Shown here: piece after piece, positions 52,490 through 61,961 of the stretch
Layout of the letters: the number at the start of each line of letters is the position of its first letter
Numbering within the stretch: the stretch's first letter is position 1
From: Bacillota bacterium
GTDB taxonomy: Bacteria > Bacillota > Clostridia > Lachnospirales > Lachnospiraceae
DNA length: 64,000 bases
NCBI GenBank assembly: GCA_023415635.1
Contig: JAEZJV010000013.1
Coordinates: 14,737 to 78,736, forward strand
Direction: 5' to 3'
Program-made: the position numbers and the translations under genes
The notes under the pieces: model-generated
The model's input: only the letters and a program-made list of their open reading frames with translations
What the model was told of the DNA's origin: nothing
Database searches by the model: none

Positions 52490-53275
52490 TCAGGTCTCTG
52501 AGGATATCATGGTAAAGAATTCTTCATAAGCGGATGGAGTTGCAGCGATTGCGGAAATGGCATTGTGGTATGTAAGTGGTAAGTGCTCCATCGTAGAGAT
52601 ACAACCTCCGGCTTCCGTAAGTATTAGCTGAGCTGCTGCATAATCCCATGGGGAAAGCCTGGGCTCAAAGTATAGCACAAAACGTCCGGCAGCTACATAA
52701 CAGATATCAAGAGCAGCTGAGCCCGTTCTACGCACATCCAGAGCCCGTTCGTACAGTCTATAGGAGAGGTTGAAGACCTCCTTTGCTTTTTCACGGTTAT
52801 AGGGGCAGGTTCCGATGGCTACCAGACCCTCCTGCAAGGGTAAATCACTTACTTTAAGTGGCTTTCCGTTCAAATAGGCACCGGTTCCCTTCTCTGAGTA
52901 AAATAACTCATTTAGATAAGGATCATATACTACTCCTGCTGCTGGCTGTCCATAGTAAAGAAGCGCGACAGAAACTGCACTGTGGTGATAATCAAGGATA
53001 AAATTAGTAGTACCGTCAATCGGGTCAATAATAAAGCAATACTCACTTTGCAGCTTGTCTACCGCATGTTCCTTGTCTTCCTCCTCTTCTCCGATAAATA
53101 CTGCCGAGGGATAAAGCTTTGACAGCTCAGAAAAAAGGAAGCTCTGAACCTCCTTATCATACAGGGTTACAAAATTAGCCCTGCCCTCCTTATTTTCGAC
53201 CGTACTTTGAATATCCTGAGCCTTGAGTATGATTTCTCCGGCATTTTTCACGATTGTAATAATTTCATTTAGCAT
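52490..53275 (-). CDS. Inositol monophosphatase family protein (SuhB-like)
   Basis: 261 residues. Mg-binding motifs FIGEEEEDK, IIDPIDGTTNFILDYHHS and the C-terminal LSPWDYAAAQLILTEAGG. This is the FIG superfamily; substrates may be inositol phosphate, 3'-phosphoadenosine phosphate or other sugar phosphates. ATG at 53275 has AAAGGAAG upstream. Last gene after der-plsY-gpsA. Confidence 0.92.
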   Translation of the reverse strand: MLNEIITIVKNAGEIILKAQDIQSTVENKEGRANFVTLYDKEVQSFLFSELSKLYPSAVFIGEEEEDKEHAVDKLQSEYCFIIDPIDGTTNFILDYHHSAVSVALLYYGQPAAGVVYDPYLNELFYSEKGTGAYLNGKPLKVSDLPLQEGLVAIGTCPYNREKAKEVFNLSYRLYERALDVRRTGSAALDICYVAAGRFVLYFEPRLSPWDYAAAQLILTEAGGCISTMEHLPLTYHNAISAIAATPSAYEEFFTMISSET

Positions 53276-53344
53276 ATAAAGCTTCCTTTCTGCCAAAGGG
53301 GCATCTTAATAATGAAAGAAATATATATTCTGCAACAGCCTTAA

Positions 53345-54352
53345 TTACCATTCCAGAGATTTATATTCTTTACTCTTATCTCTTCCCAGAAGATCATAAA
53401 GTGCATCATTTGCTGATTTTCCTTCGAACAGAATAAGATTGATCTGTTCGACGATCGGCATCTCAACGTCCTTCTGTTGTGCCAGATGGAGTGCAGCCTT
53501 CGCAGAATTGATACCTTCTACTACCTGACCTACCTGTTGTTTCGCTTCTTCCATGGTTTTTCCCTGACCCATCAGGTAACCGGCATTCCAGTTACGGCTG
53601 TGCTTACTATTACAGGTAACAAAAAGATCACCGAAGCCCGAAAGACCTGAGAAGGTCTCCATTTTGCCACCCAGCATTACTCCTAAACGGCTGATTTCTA
53701 CCATGCCTCTGGTCATTAGGGCAGCCTTGGTGTTATCCCCGAGACCAAGACCGTCAACTATACCCGCAGCCAATGCTATGACGTTTTTTAGAGAGCCGCC
53801 CAGCTCGATACCTATAATATCAGGGCTGGTATAAACGCGGAAAACATCCGTCATGAAGATATCCTGTATGAACCTTGCAGTTTCCTTGGTCTTTGCACCG
53901 ACCACTATGGTTGTGGGTACTCCGCGGCTGACTTCCTCTGCATGACTGGGTCCTGATAGTACAGCGACATCAGCCTGAGGGATCTCTTCACTGATCACTT
54001 CGGAAAGAGTACACAGAGTGACGTCTTCAATTCCCTTAGATACATTGACGATACATTGTCCTTTTTTGATAAAAGGACTGGCTAACTTAGAGGTTGAACG
54101 GATATATGGAGAAGCAACAGCCATGACCAAAAGCTCCTTATCGCTGCAGGCTTCCTTTAGATCCATCGTTACTTTAACATTGTCGGGAAGCTGGGCTTCA
54201 GGAAGATTATTTATCTCCTTGCGATGCTCAGTAAGCATGCGTGCTTCCTTTTCTACTAATGTCCAGATGGTTACCTCATGTCCATTATTACTTAACAATA
54301 TGGCAAGGGCTGTACCCCAGGTTCCGGCACCTAATACACTAACTTTACTCAT
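53345..54352 (-). CDS. gpsA: NAD(P)H-dependent glycerol-3-phosphate dehydrogenase
   Basis: 335 residues. Rossmann motif VLGAGTWGTALAILLSNNG, NVSKGIED, VLSGPSHAEEV, the catalytic Lys in GGSLKNVIALAAG and GLGDNTKAALMTRG. It makes sn-glycerol 3-phosphate for phospholipids, the substrate of PlsY encoded 16 bp upstream. Confidence 0.97.
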   Translation of the reverse strand: MSKVSVLGAGTWGTALAILLSNNGHEVTIWTLVEKEARMLTEHRKEINNLPEAQLPDNVKVTMDLKEACSDKELLVMAVASPYIRSTSKLASPFIKKGQCIVNVSKGIEDVTLCTLSEVISEEIPQADVAVLSGPSHAEEVSRGVPTTIVVGAKTKETARFIQDIFMTDVFRVYTSPDIIGIELGGSLKNVIALAAGIVDGLGLGDNTKAALMTRGMVEISRLGVMLGGKMETFSGLSGFGDLFVTCNSKHSRNWNAGYLMGQGKTMEEAKQQVGQVVEGINSAKAALHLAQQKDVEMPIVEQINLILFEGKSANDALYDLLGRDKSKEYKSLEW

Positions 54353-54368
54353 AAGCTCCTCCTTTGCG

Positions 54369-54995
54369 CTATTGCTTATCTATTTTGACTCGTTGTCCTA
54401 TCTTATTTTCTGTTCCGTTGAGCAGACGCTTTATATTGGCTTGATGTCGTATAAATGCCAACACGGTAAATACCACAGCAACCAGCAGCATATGTATGTT
54501 ACCGGGAAACCGGAAAGCAACCCAGATAGGAAACAGGATGGAGATTGCCAACGAACCAACAGAAACATACTTTGTTATCAATATGGATAATACAAAAACT
54601 GGAAGACCAACAGGGATAATCAGTGGATCAATGGTAGCCATGGCACCACCGGTTGCTGCCATACCCTTACCTCCCTTAAATCTCAGCCAGAAGGGATAAT
54701 TGTGTCCGATTACTACGCCGAGACCGGTATAGATCGATAATATGTTGAGAGCAGCATCTCCCCGGAAAAAAACCAGCTTCACAATCAGAATTGCTGCAAT
54801 AGACTTGATACAGTCTCCGGCAAGAGTGATAGCACCAGCTTTTGCTCCCATGGTACGTAGCGCATTTGTCGTACCTACATTACCACTGCCGTATTTGCGG
54901 ATATCTACCTTATTCAATCTACCTACAAAAAAACCAGTTGAAAAACAACCAAATAAATATCCAAAAATCAAGCAAAACATGATTTTGAGAATCAT
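54369..54995 (-). CDS. plsY: Glycerol-3-phosphate acyltransferase PlsY
   Basis: 208 residues, five to six membrane helices. Conserved motifs GSGNVGTTNALRTMG, GHNYPFWLRFKGGKGMAATGG and a late FIRHQANIKRLL. It acylates glycerol 3-phosphate with acyl-phosphate. Its ATG overlaps the der stop codon by 4 bp (ATGA), showing tight coupling. Confidence 0.96.
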   Translation of the reverse strand: MILKIMFCLIFGYLFGCFSTGFFVGRLNKVDIRKYGSGNVGTTNALRTMGAKAGAITLAGDCIKSIAAILIVKLVFFRGDAALNILSIYTGLGVVIGHNYPFWLRFKGGKGMAATGGAMATIDPLIIPVGLPVFVLSILITKYVSVGSLAISILFPIWVAFRFPGNIHMLLVAVVFTVLAFIRHQANIKRLLNGTENKIGQRVKIDKQ

Positions 54996-56320
54996 TTATC
55001 GTTCTCCTTTCGTTCCCTGATGATAAATTTTAATGAAGTGCCACTGAAGCCAAAGGCTTCTCGAATCTTATTTTCAATGTATCTGGTATAGGAATAATGC
55101 ATCAATTCCTTATCGTTTACAAAGATAACGAAGGTCGGTGGCTTTACGGATACCTGTGTAATGTAATATAGCTTTAAGCGCTTTCCCTTATCCGAGGGAG
55201 GCTGCTGTAAGGATACTGCTTCCATCAGTATTTCATTGAGAACACCGGTAGCGATACGGAGGTTTTGATTTTGTATTACTACTTCAATCAGCTCAAAAAG
55301 CTTATGAAGTCTCTGCCCTGTCTCAGCAGAAATAAATAGTATTTCTGCATAGGGCATGAAGGAAAGGACATCCTTGATATCAATGGTATACTCCTTCACG
55401 GTCTTATTATTTTTCTCGATTAAGTCCCATTTATTTACGGCTATAATCATTCCCTTGCCACGGTCATGGGCAATTCCTGCGATTTTAGCATCCTGTTCGG
55501 TTACGCCTTCCTCAGCATCGATGACAAGAACCACAACATCAGCCCGTTCAACAGCAGAGACGGTACGGATGATACTGAAACGTTCCAGCTCCTCCTTTAT
55601 CTTGCTTTTTCTGCGAAGGCCCGCCGTGTCAATCAGAATGTACTCTTTTCCATTGCGGCGGATGGGGGTATCAATGGCATCGCGGGTAGTACCGGCAATA
55701 TTGGAAACGATGACGCGGTTCTCTCCCACCAATTTATTCACGATGGAGGATTTTCCGACATTTGGTTTTCCGACGATTGCAATTCTGGGGCGCTCGTCCT
55801 CTGCTTCCTCAGTGTTACCGGATTTGAAATACTTGACAACCTCATCCAGCATATCACCGAAGCCTAACTTACCGGCTGCAGAAATCGGGAAGGGCTCACC
55901 GATGCCGAGATTATAGAACTCATAAACATCTGGCATCAGCTTTTCAAAATGATCTACTTTATTTACAACAAGGACAACAGGCTTAGCTGAACGACGTAGC
56001 ATATCCGCCACCTTGAAATCAGAATCTACCAGTCCCTGTCTGACATCTACAAGAAAAATGATAACATCTGCGGTATCGATGGCAATCTGTGCCTGCTGTC
56101 TCATATAGGACAGCATCTGATCCTTGCTGTCGGGTTCGATACCTCCGGTATCTATCATGGTAAATTGCGAATTAAGCCATGTGACATCAGCATAAATGCG
56201 ATCCCTTGTAACTCCGGGAAAATCCTTCACGATGGAAATTCTTTCTCCCGCCAGAGAATTAAACAAAGTTGATTTACCTACATTCGGCCTGCCTACAATG
56301 GCGACGATCGGTCTACTCAT
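54992..56320 (-). CDS. der: Ribosome assembly GTPase Der (EngA)
   Basis: 442 residues with two tandem G domains (VGRPNVGKSTLFNSL at residue ~8 and VGKPNVGKSSIVNKL near 180; VNKVDH and VNKWDL as G4) and a C-terminal KH-like domain. Needed for 50S subunit maturation. Overlaps plsY by 4 bp. Confidence 0.97.
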   Translation of the reverse strand: MSRPIVAIVGRPNVGKSTLFNSLAGERISIVKDFPGVTRDRIYADVTWLNSQFTMIDTGGIEPDSKDQMLSYMRQQAQIAIDTADVIIFLVDVRQGLVDSDFKVADMLRRSAKPVVLVVNKVDHFEKLMPDVYEFYNLGIGEPFPISAAGKLGFGDMLDEVVKYFKSGNTEEAEDERPRIAIVGKPNVGKSSIVNKLVGENRVIVSNIAGTTRDAIDTPIRRNGKEYILIDTAGLRRKSKIKEELERFSIIRTVSAVERADVVVLVIDAEEGVTEQDAKIAGIAHDRGKGMIIAVNKWDLIEKNNKTVKEYTIDIKDVLSFMPYAEILFISAETGQRLHKLFELIEVVIQNQNLRIATGVLNEILMEAVSLQQPPSDKGKRLKLYYITQVSVKPPTFVIFVNDKELMHYSYTRYIENKIREAFGFSGTSLKFIIRERKENDK

Positions 56321-56378
56321 ATCTTACCTGTGCCTTTCTTGATTCAGTACTTTAAAAATAAAAAATATCATTCGAATT

Positions 56379-57695
56379 TTACAATATAATACCTTCTATG
56401 AATGACTTTCCATCTGATTGTACAATACGTATTTTGGTTTGTAAAGCATTTTCCATGCCTTCCACCGTTGCATCATCCAGTAATACAGTTTCTCCGTTAC
56501 GGAGCATAACATCGGGCAATAACAGGCATTCTCCCAAGTCTTTTTCCTTCAACTGGCTAAGGATATCTGTGCCGGTTATGAGACCTGCCACTGTAATTTC
56601 CTTACCGAAGAAATGATTGATAATAGTATGGACTGTAACCTTTACCATGGGAAATTTTGACATCAGTCTTTCGCAGAGCCGGGAAATATATGGAGCAGCT
56701 AATACACCGGTTGCTATAGATACTCTCCTGACGCGGTTATCTCCTTCCAGTTCCTCAAAATAATCATTGAATTCCTCCTGCAGGGAGCGGATCAAGCCGA
56801 CTCCGTTCTCAAGCTGAGGATAGCCTTCATACGAAGCTGCATCTGGGATTGGAAGTCCTGCTTTGATATACCACTCATCGCTTGCATAGATAAAACGTGT
56901 CTGATAGTGGGTCAGGAGGATGTTCTGCCAACGATGGAGGATATCAAGGACCTTTATCGCATCCTCCTGATGAAAGGGTGTGAGCTGCTCGAGTCCATCC
57001 CTGAATTTTGTCAGTCCGACAGGAACCACAGAGACACTCTGCAGCTCCGGCAGATATGCCGAAAGATCATGTATGGTCTTCTCCAGCTCATCACCGTCAT
57101 TCCAACCCTTACAGAGGACAATTTGCCCATTCATGATAATCCCGCCGTCCTTAAGCTTCTTAAGCTTAGACAAGGAATTTCCTGCAAAACGGTTATGGAG
57201 CATTTTGCATCGTAGCTCTTCATTGGTGGTATGAATAGAAATATTAATGGGCGAAAGCTTATAAAATAGGATTCTGTCTACCTCCTCATCACTCAAGTTG
57301 GTCAACGTGATATAATTGCCCTGCAAAAAGGAAAGTCTTGCATCATCATCTTTGAAGTATAAGGTTTCACGCATTCCTGGCGGCATCTGGTCGATGAAGC
57401 AAAAGATGCATTTGTTATGGCAGAAATGATACTCATCCATCAAACCCTCTTCAAAGACTATGCCCAGATCCTCGTCATAGTCCTTTTCAACCTCCAGCTC
57501 CCACTCTTCTCCATCCGGTTTTTTAATTAGGACAGTCAGCTCTTCCTCTTTAATCAGATAATGATAATCCAAAACATCCTTGATCTTCGTGCTGTTAATG
57601 GATATCAGCTCATCGCCCGGAGCAAGCTCCAATTCTTCGGCAATGCTGCCTGCCTCTATCTCTTTAATAATATGTGCTTTTTTCTTCATGGTCAT
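56379..57695 (-). CDS. DUF512 radical-SAM-like protein
   Basis: 438 residues. N-terminal PDZ-like segment (GSIAEELELAPGDELISINS), then a radical SAM-type cluster motif CHNKCIFCFIDQMP near residues 92-105, then the DUF512 domain. The family is common in Clostridia next to der; its substrate is unknown. AAAGGAA is 8 bases before the first ATG. Confidence 0.88.
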   Translation of the reverse strand: MTMKKKAHIIKEIEAGSIAEELELAPGDELISINSTKIKDVLDYHYLIKEEELTVLIKKPDGEEWELEVEKDYDEDLGIVFEEGLMDEYHFCHNKCIFCFIDQMPPGMRETLYFKDDDARLSFLQGNYITLTNLSDEEVDRILFYKLSPINISIHTTNEELRCKMLHNRFAGNSLSKLKKLKDGGIIMNGQIVLCKGWNDGDELEKTIHDLSAYLPELQSVSVVPVGLTKFRDGLEQLTPFHQEDAIKVLDILHRWQNILLTHYQTRFIYASDEWYIKAGLPIPDAASYEGYPQLENGVGLIRSLQEEFNDYFEELEGDNRVRRVSIATGVLAAPYISRLCERLMSKFPMVKVTVHTIINHFFGKEITVAGLITGTDILSQLKEKDLGECLLLPDVMLRNGETVLLDDATVEGMENALQTKIRIVQSDGKSFIEGIIL

Positions 57696-57756
57696 ACACC
57701 GGTTCCTTTACATATAAATCTATAGTACTTGAACATCCTTTAGGTAGAAAGCATTA

Positions 57757-58647
57757 TTATTCGCAAAGTGACAGAAAGGCTGCCAGACTTCCGCGCTTTC
57801 CCTGAGTTTTTCGATGAGAAAATAACAGCTTAGAATTACAGCCGGTACATACTCCGCTGATGTGTATCTGTTCTGCATTTAAGCCTGCCTGTAGTAATAC
57901 GGCTTTATTGGCACTCCATAAGTCACATTGGTACTTACTTTCCTGGAGTGGAGTAACACCGTCTTTTGAGACTGATACAGCAGAGGGCTTTATTGGTGTC
58001 AGAATATTTTCCTTATAATTTGGGAAAGCCCTTTCGAACTCCTTTGCCACAGCTTCCCCTATTTCAAAGCATTTCCTGCAGATAGAGGGACCGATTACTG
58101 CTATGATATCCTCTGTCTTGCAATCGTATGCATTTTTCATCTCTTCTATGGTGATCCTTCCGATTCCGGCTACGGTGCCTCTCCATCCGGAATGGGTGAG
58201 TCCGATTGCTTTTTTTACAGGATCGACAAAATAAAGCGGTACGCAGTCAGCGTATTTGGTGACCAAGGTAATATTCGGACGATTGGTAATCAAACCGTCG
58301 ATTTCGTCATAATCTCTCGGAAGGAATAAACCTTTACCGCAATCCTCTTCCGTTACCCGTCGAATATTCGTCTTATGCACCTGCTTGGAGATGACCATAG
58401 AACGAACCTCAACGCCTAGGGCTTTGGCAATTCTACGATAGTTCTCCTGCACATTCTCAGTACTGTCCTGATACGGACCGGAATCACTGCCAAAATTCAT
58501 CGAGGCAAGGATTCCTCTGCTTACCCCACCCAACCGGGTAGAAAAGCCGTGCTTGAGAAATGGAAATTGAGAAAGTACCGGAAAGGATAGATAAGGTACT
58601 CCTGCCTTTTGCTCTAAGCATGCTTGTGCCGTATTCTCAAATATCAT
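57757..58647 (-). CDS. pgeF: Peptidoglycan editing factor PgeF (YfiH, laccase-domain)
   Basis: 296 residues. Cu/Zn-binding motifs VISKQVHKTNI, TKYADCVPLYF and LTHSGWRGTVAGIG with a terminal FSHR; family members hydrolyse mis-incorporated L-Ser from peptidoglycan precursors or act on adenosine. Two ATGs are possible (58656, 58647); GGAAGG suits the second. Confidence 0.9.
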   Translation of the reverse strand: MIFENTAQACLEQKAGVPYLSFPVLSQFPFLKHGFSTRLGGVSRGILASMNFGSDSGPYQDSTENVQENYRRIAKALGVEVRSMVISKQVHKTNIRRVTEEDCGKGLFLPRDYDEIDGLITNRPNITLVTKYADCVPLYFVDPVKKAIGLTHSGWRGTVAGIGRITIEEMKNAYDCKTEDIIAVIGPSICRKCFEIGEAVAKEFERAFPNYKENILTPIKPSAVSVSKDGVTPLQESKYQCDLWSANKAVLLQAGLNAEQIHISGVCTGCNSKLLFSHRKTQGKRGSLAAFLSLCE

Positions 58648-58664
58648 AGTATTCATCCTTCCAT

Positions 58665-59015
58665 CTATATACCGTCAAAGGCGTTCTTAATCAAAGAGAG
58701 GTCCTCCCCAAGAATAACTACAGCATCAAATCTGCAGGGGGTATCCTGGGGGAGTTGATGCAACAGCATATAGAATTGGGCTGTTTTTGTTATTCTTCGT
58801 ATTTTTGCCGGTGTAATAGCCTCTGCAGGAAAGCCTTTCATATTGGTGGATCTGTATTTTACCTCGATAAAACAAAGATAGGCCCCATCTTTAGCAATGA
58901 GGTCAATCTCTCCAGTTTTACAGCGAAAGTTCCTTTCCAGAAGGATATAACCCTGCTCTTTAAGGAATTCAGCGGCCTCCTGTTCCCTCTTAGTGCCCAC
59001 CGCCCGGTTATTCAT
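58665..59015 (-). CDS. YraN/UPF0102 endonuclease-like protein
   Basis: 116 residues. Restriction-endonuclease-like core with TKREQEAAEFLKEQGY, GEIDLIAKDG and FIEVKYRS (Asp, Glu, Lys). Function is unproven; predicted Holliday-junction-resolvase fold. The ATG at 59015 overlaps the end of the FlhB-like gene by 8 bp, implying coupled translation; a TTG at 59027 is the alternative. Confidence 0.9.
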   Translation of the reverse strand: MNNRAVGTKREQEAAEFLKEQGYILLERNFRCKTGEIDLIAKDGAYLCFIEVKYRSTNMKGFPAEAITPAKIRRITKTAQFYMLLHQLPQDTPCRFDAVVILGEDLSLIKNAFDGI

Positions 59016-59307
59016 ACCTTGGCCCAACCTTACTCTTGATTTTGTCCATTTTGTCTACAAATACAAGTATCTCGGCAACCACTTCATAAAGCTCCGGTGG
59101 AATCATATCACCAATTTCAAGCCTTGAAAGAGTCTGTGCAAGCTTTGCATCCTGATGCAGGGGAATATCGGTTTCTTTAGCTTTTTCAATAATTTTCTCT
59201 GCAAGGTAACCACGCCCCGAGGCAATTACCTTGGGAGCAGCATCGTCCGGCTCATAGGAAAGAGCCACTGCAGTCTTCGGCTTCTGATAATTATTTGATT
59301 GATCCAT
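59008..59307 (-). CDS. FlhB/EscU C-terminal-like protein (YlqH)
   Basis: 99 residues. Equivalent to the cytoplasmic C-terminal domain of flagellar/type III export switch protein FlhB: AVALSYEPDDAAPKVIASGRG, LHQDAKLAQTL and IPPELYEVVAEIL. The N-P-T-H autocleavage motif and the membrane part are absent. The orthologue YlqH occurs beside rnhB in Bacillus. Role unknown. Confidence 0.88.
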   Translation of the reverse strand: MDQSNNYQKPKTAVALSYEPDDAAPKVIASGRGYLAEKIIEKAKETDIPLHQDAKLAQTLSRLEIGDMIPPELYEVVAEILVFVDKMDKIKSKVGPRYE

Positions 59308-59357
59308 GATAAACTCCTTTCACCGGTAAATTAGTACAAGGAAGGAAAAAGTATATG

Positions 59358-60158
59358 CTATTCACTATCATTTTGTATAAAATTCTTCACAAAGCTTCTG
59401 CGATGAATCGGAGATAGACCGAATTCCTTGATTGCTTCAATATGCCGAGCAGAGCCATAGCCCTTATTACCGGCAAAATCGTATTGCGGGAAAATCTTAT
59501 CATAGGCAACCATCATTCGATCCCTGGTAACCTTGGCAACAATACTTGCTGCGGCAATAGAGACACTCTTTGCGTCCCCTTTGATGATGGGCACCTGTTT
59601 TATCTCGACTCCGGGTATTGTAACTGCATCATTTAAAAGAATATCAGGCTGAACGGAAAGATTACCGATAGCCTTACGCATCGCTTCATAGGTTGCCTGA
59701 AGAATATTGATCTCATCAATTTTATTTGGTGGAACACTTCCGATTCCAAAGGCAATTGCTTTTTCGATGATTTCATCATAAAGCTCTTCTCTTTTTTTTT
59801 CGGATATTTGCTTCGAATCATTTATATATAAAATACTGCAATCCTTCGGAAGAATGACGGCACAGGCGATAACCGGCCCTGCGAGGGGCCCTCGCCCTAC
59901 TTCGTCAATACCGCAGATATACTTATAATCCTGATATTTATTCTCATACTGTCTCATAAGAGAAAGCCGTTCAAGCTCCTTATGCAGTGCTTCAGTCTTG
60001 CTTCTGTATTGATTACAGATGGTGATTACACCACTCCTGTCATCCTCCTTATATTTATCCAGAAGGGACGGGATTTCACAGGGCTTTGCTTGCATGAACT
60101 CTAATTTGATCAGGGCTATCTTTTTTGGTGAAGTGTTATTCCTCTCATCCTTAGACAT
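59358..60158 (-). CDS. rnhB: Ribonuclease HII
   Basis: 266 residues. An N-terminal extension (~70 residues, as in Bacillus RnhB), then ICGIDEVGRGPLAGPVIACA with the catalytic Asp-Glu, YINDSKQISEKKREEL and AASIVAKVTRDRMM. It removes single ribonucleotides from DNA. The ribosome site region is duplicated in tandem (60162-60199). Confidence 0.96.
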   Translation of the reverse strand: MSKDERNNTSPKKIALIKLEFMQAKPCEIPSLLDKYKEDDRSGVITICNQYRSKTEALHKELERLSLMRQYENKYQDYKYICGIDEVGRGPLAGPVIACAVILPKDCSILYINDSKQISEKKREELYDEIIEKAIAFGIGSVPPNKIDEINILQATYEAMRKAIGNLSVQPDILLNDAVTIPGVEIKQVPIIKGDAKSVSIAAASIVAKVTRDRMMVAYDKIFPQYDFAGNKGYGSARHIEAIKEFGLSPIHRRSFVKNFIQNDSE

Positions 60159-60161
60159 AGG

Positions 60162-60199
60162 TTCTCATCCTTATAATTCGTTCTCATCCATATAATTCG
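60162..60199. repeat. 19-bp tandem duplication before rnhB
   Basis: TTCTCATCC-T-TATAATTCG (60162-60180) is repeated with one substitution at 60181-60199. On the minus strand both carry the GGATGAGAA sequence that forms the rnhB ribosome site. Confidence 0.85.
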
Positions 60200-60240
60200 T
60201 TCTTGTGCTCTATATTTTAGTTCATCGGTTACAGAGGGTG

Positions 60241-61152
60241 TTAAACCTCTTTCTCTGAAGACTTCCTGTCGTTTGGTTCTGAATCTGTGAATTCTTCAGG
60301 AAACTCCAGAGTAATATTGCCTAGCTTTAGATTTCTGAAATCATCCAGAAGCATCAGGGCTGCACGGTCTAAATCGGGTTCTCCGCCCTTTAGCAGACAG
60401 GAACGCCTCACTGCGATCCGCTCCAGTACCAGCGCAGCTGATTTTAGATCCTTTATTTCCTCAGGGAGGTCAATTCCGTAGCGCTCCTTAAGTACATCGG
60501 GATAATGTACCTGTAAAAGCAGTATTAGCTCCAGTGATAGCTCAGTAGTGTTAAGAATGGTATCATTAATGGAACCGATTAAGGCAAGCTTCATACCGAC
60601 AGTCTGATCCTCAAACTTTGGCCAGAGAATACCCGGGGTATCCATTAGCTCGACAAGCTTACTCAGGCGTATCCATTGCTTACCCTTTGTTACACCGGGC
60701 TTATTCCCTGTTTTAGTGGTAGCCCTTCCAACAAAGCTGTTAATAAATGTGGATTTACCCACATTCGGAATACCGACAATCATAGCTCGGACAGGACGGT
60801 TTAGGATTCCTCTTTTACGATCACGTTCAATCTTAGCCTGACAGGCTTTGTGAACAATATCCTGTACCTGTCTGACTCCGGTTCCACCCCTGGAATTGAC
60901 CAGAGCAACAAAGTATCCCCTTGCCTCAAAATATTCCTTCCAGGCCAGGTTATACTTCGAGTCTGCCATATCAGATTTATTAAGCAAGATAACTCTTGAT
61001 TTATTGCCGGCTAATGCGTTGATATCGGGATTTGTACTGGAATGCGGTATTCTGGCATCCACCAGCTCAATTACCACATCAATCAGCTTCATATCCTCCT
61101 GCATGGTCCGCCTTGCTTTGGCCATATGGCCGGGATACCATTGATATTGCAT
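60241..61152 (-). CDS. rbgA: Ribosome biogenesis GTPase RbgA (YlqF)
   Basis: 303 residues. Circularly permuted GTPase: G4 LLNKSDMAD near residue 57 precedes G1 IVGIPNVGKSTFINSF near 124 and G3 LMDTPGILWP. The opening QWYPGHMAKARR is typical. It acts late in 50S assembly. Same place as in Bacillus: rplS-rbgA-rnhB. Confidence 0.96.
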   Translation of the reverse strand: MQYQWYPGHMAKARRTMQEDMKLIDVVIELVDARIPHSSTNPDINALAGNKSRVILLNKSDMADSKYNLAWKEYFEARGYFVALVNSRGGTGVRQVQDIVHKACQAKIERDRKRGILNRPVRAMIVGIPNVGKSTFINSFVGRATTKTGNKPGVTKGKQWIRLSKLVELMDTPGILWPKFEDQTVGMKLALIGSINDTILNTTELSLELILLLQVHYPDVLKERYGIDLPEEIKDLKSAALVLERIAVRRSCLLKGGEPDLDRAALMLLDDFRNLKLGNITLEFPEEFTDSEPNDRKSSEKEV

Positions 61153-61180
61153 AAAGACACTCCATTCTATCTACTAATTA

Positions 61181-61840
61181 TTACTTTGAATTACTTGTAT
61201 CGGAAGCAGCTGCAGACGGTTCGGGCTGTCCAGTAACAGTATTGCTTTCCTTACTGCCTTCCTTAATCAGATTCAACTTACTGACAAAGTTAAAGGGCTT
61301 CATACGCAGAAAGGCTTTTCCGATGATATCATTTCTCCGTATCATACCGACACTGGCAAATCTGCTGTCCTCACTATTATTGCGATTATCTCCCAGAACG
61401 AAGTATTCATTTTCTTCGAGAACAATCTCCTCCTCGGCAAGACCGTAATTAGCCATAGGCTCCACATTAACTGTCTCTTTGAGAGGCTCATCGTCGATAT
61501 AGATGATGTCGTCCTTAATCAATAGTTTTTCACCGGGCAGCGCAATAATTCGTTTGATGTCATAGTAGCTGTGCTCTTTACCGCTTTGCTGAAATACGAT
61601 GACATCAAATCGTTCCGGATCGCTGAAACGGTAAGAAAATTTATTAATAATAATCTGGTCGTCATTCTGCAAGGTATCCTCCATGGAGATACCTACCATA
61701 TCTGTCCGTTCCAGAGCATAATATACGATAAAATAGGCAAGAAAAATGACAGCTGCTATCTCTGCAGCCCAGATGAAGACCTCAATAAAGATTTTCATCA
61801 ACAAGGGTTTTTTGCTTTCCTTCTCAAAATTAAAATCCAT
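61181..61840 (-). CDS. lepB: Signal peptidase I
   Basis: 219 residues. One N-terminal membrane helix (FIWAAEIAAVIFLAYFIVYY), catalytic Ser in VGISMEDTL near residue 52, catalytic Lys in YYDIKRIIALPGEKL near 95, then NYGLAEEEIVLEENEYFVLG and GDNRNNSEDSR. Cleaves exported preproteins. The frame opens to 61945, but that part reads through the rplS terminator, so the ATG at 61840 is preferred. A Ser/Ala/Thr-rich tail follows the domain. Confidence 0.93.
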   Translation of the reverse strand: MDFNFEKESKKPLLMKIFIEVFIWAAEIAAVIFLAYFIVYYALERTDMVGISMEDTLQNDDQIIINKFSYRFSDPERFDVIVFQQSGKEHSYYDIKRIIALPGEKLLIKDDIIYIDDEPLKETVNVEPMANYGLAEEEIVLEENEYFVLGDNRNNSEDSRFASVGMIRRNDIIGKAFLRMKPFNFVSKLNLIKEGSKESNTVTGQPEPSAAASDTSNSK

Positions 61841-61926
61841 TTGACTACCTGAGCCTTTCCTGCAATATAACTGATGTAATGCTATACTAGGATTATTCAT
61901 AATAAATTGATTAAATATGTTAAAAA

Positions 61927-61954
61927 AGGGACAATCCTTAAGCATTGTCCCTTC
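61927..61954 (-). terminator. Terminator after rplS
   Basis: Ten-bp stem AAGGGACAAT/ATTGTCCCTT (61927-61936, 61945-61954), 8-base loop, followed by a run of T on the minus strand. Confidence 0.9.
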
Positions 61955-61961
61955 GTTGTAC

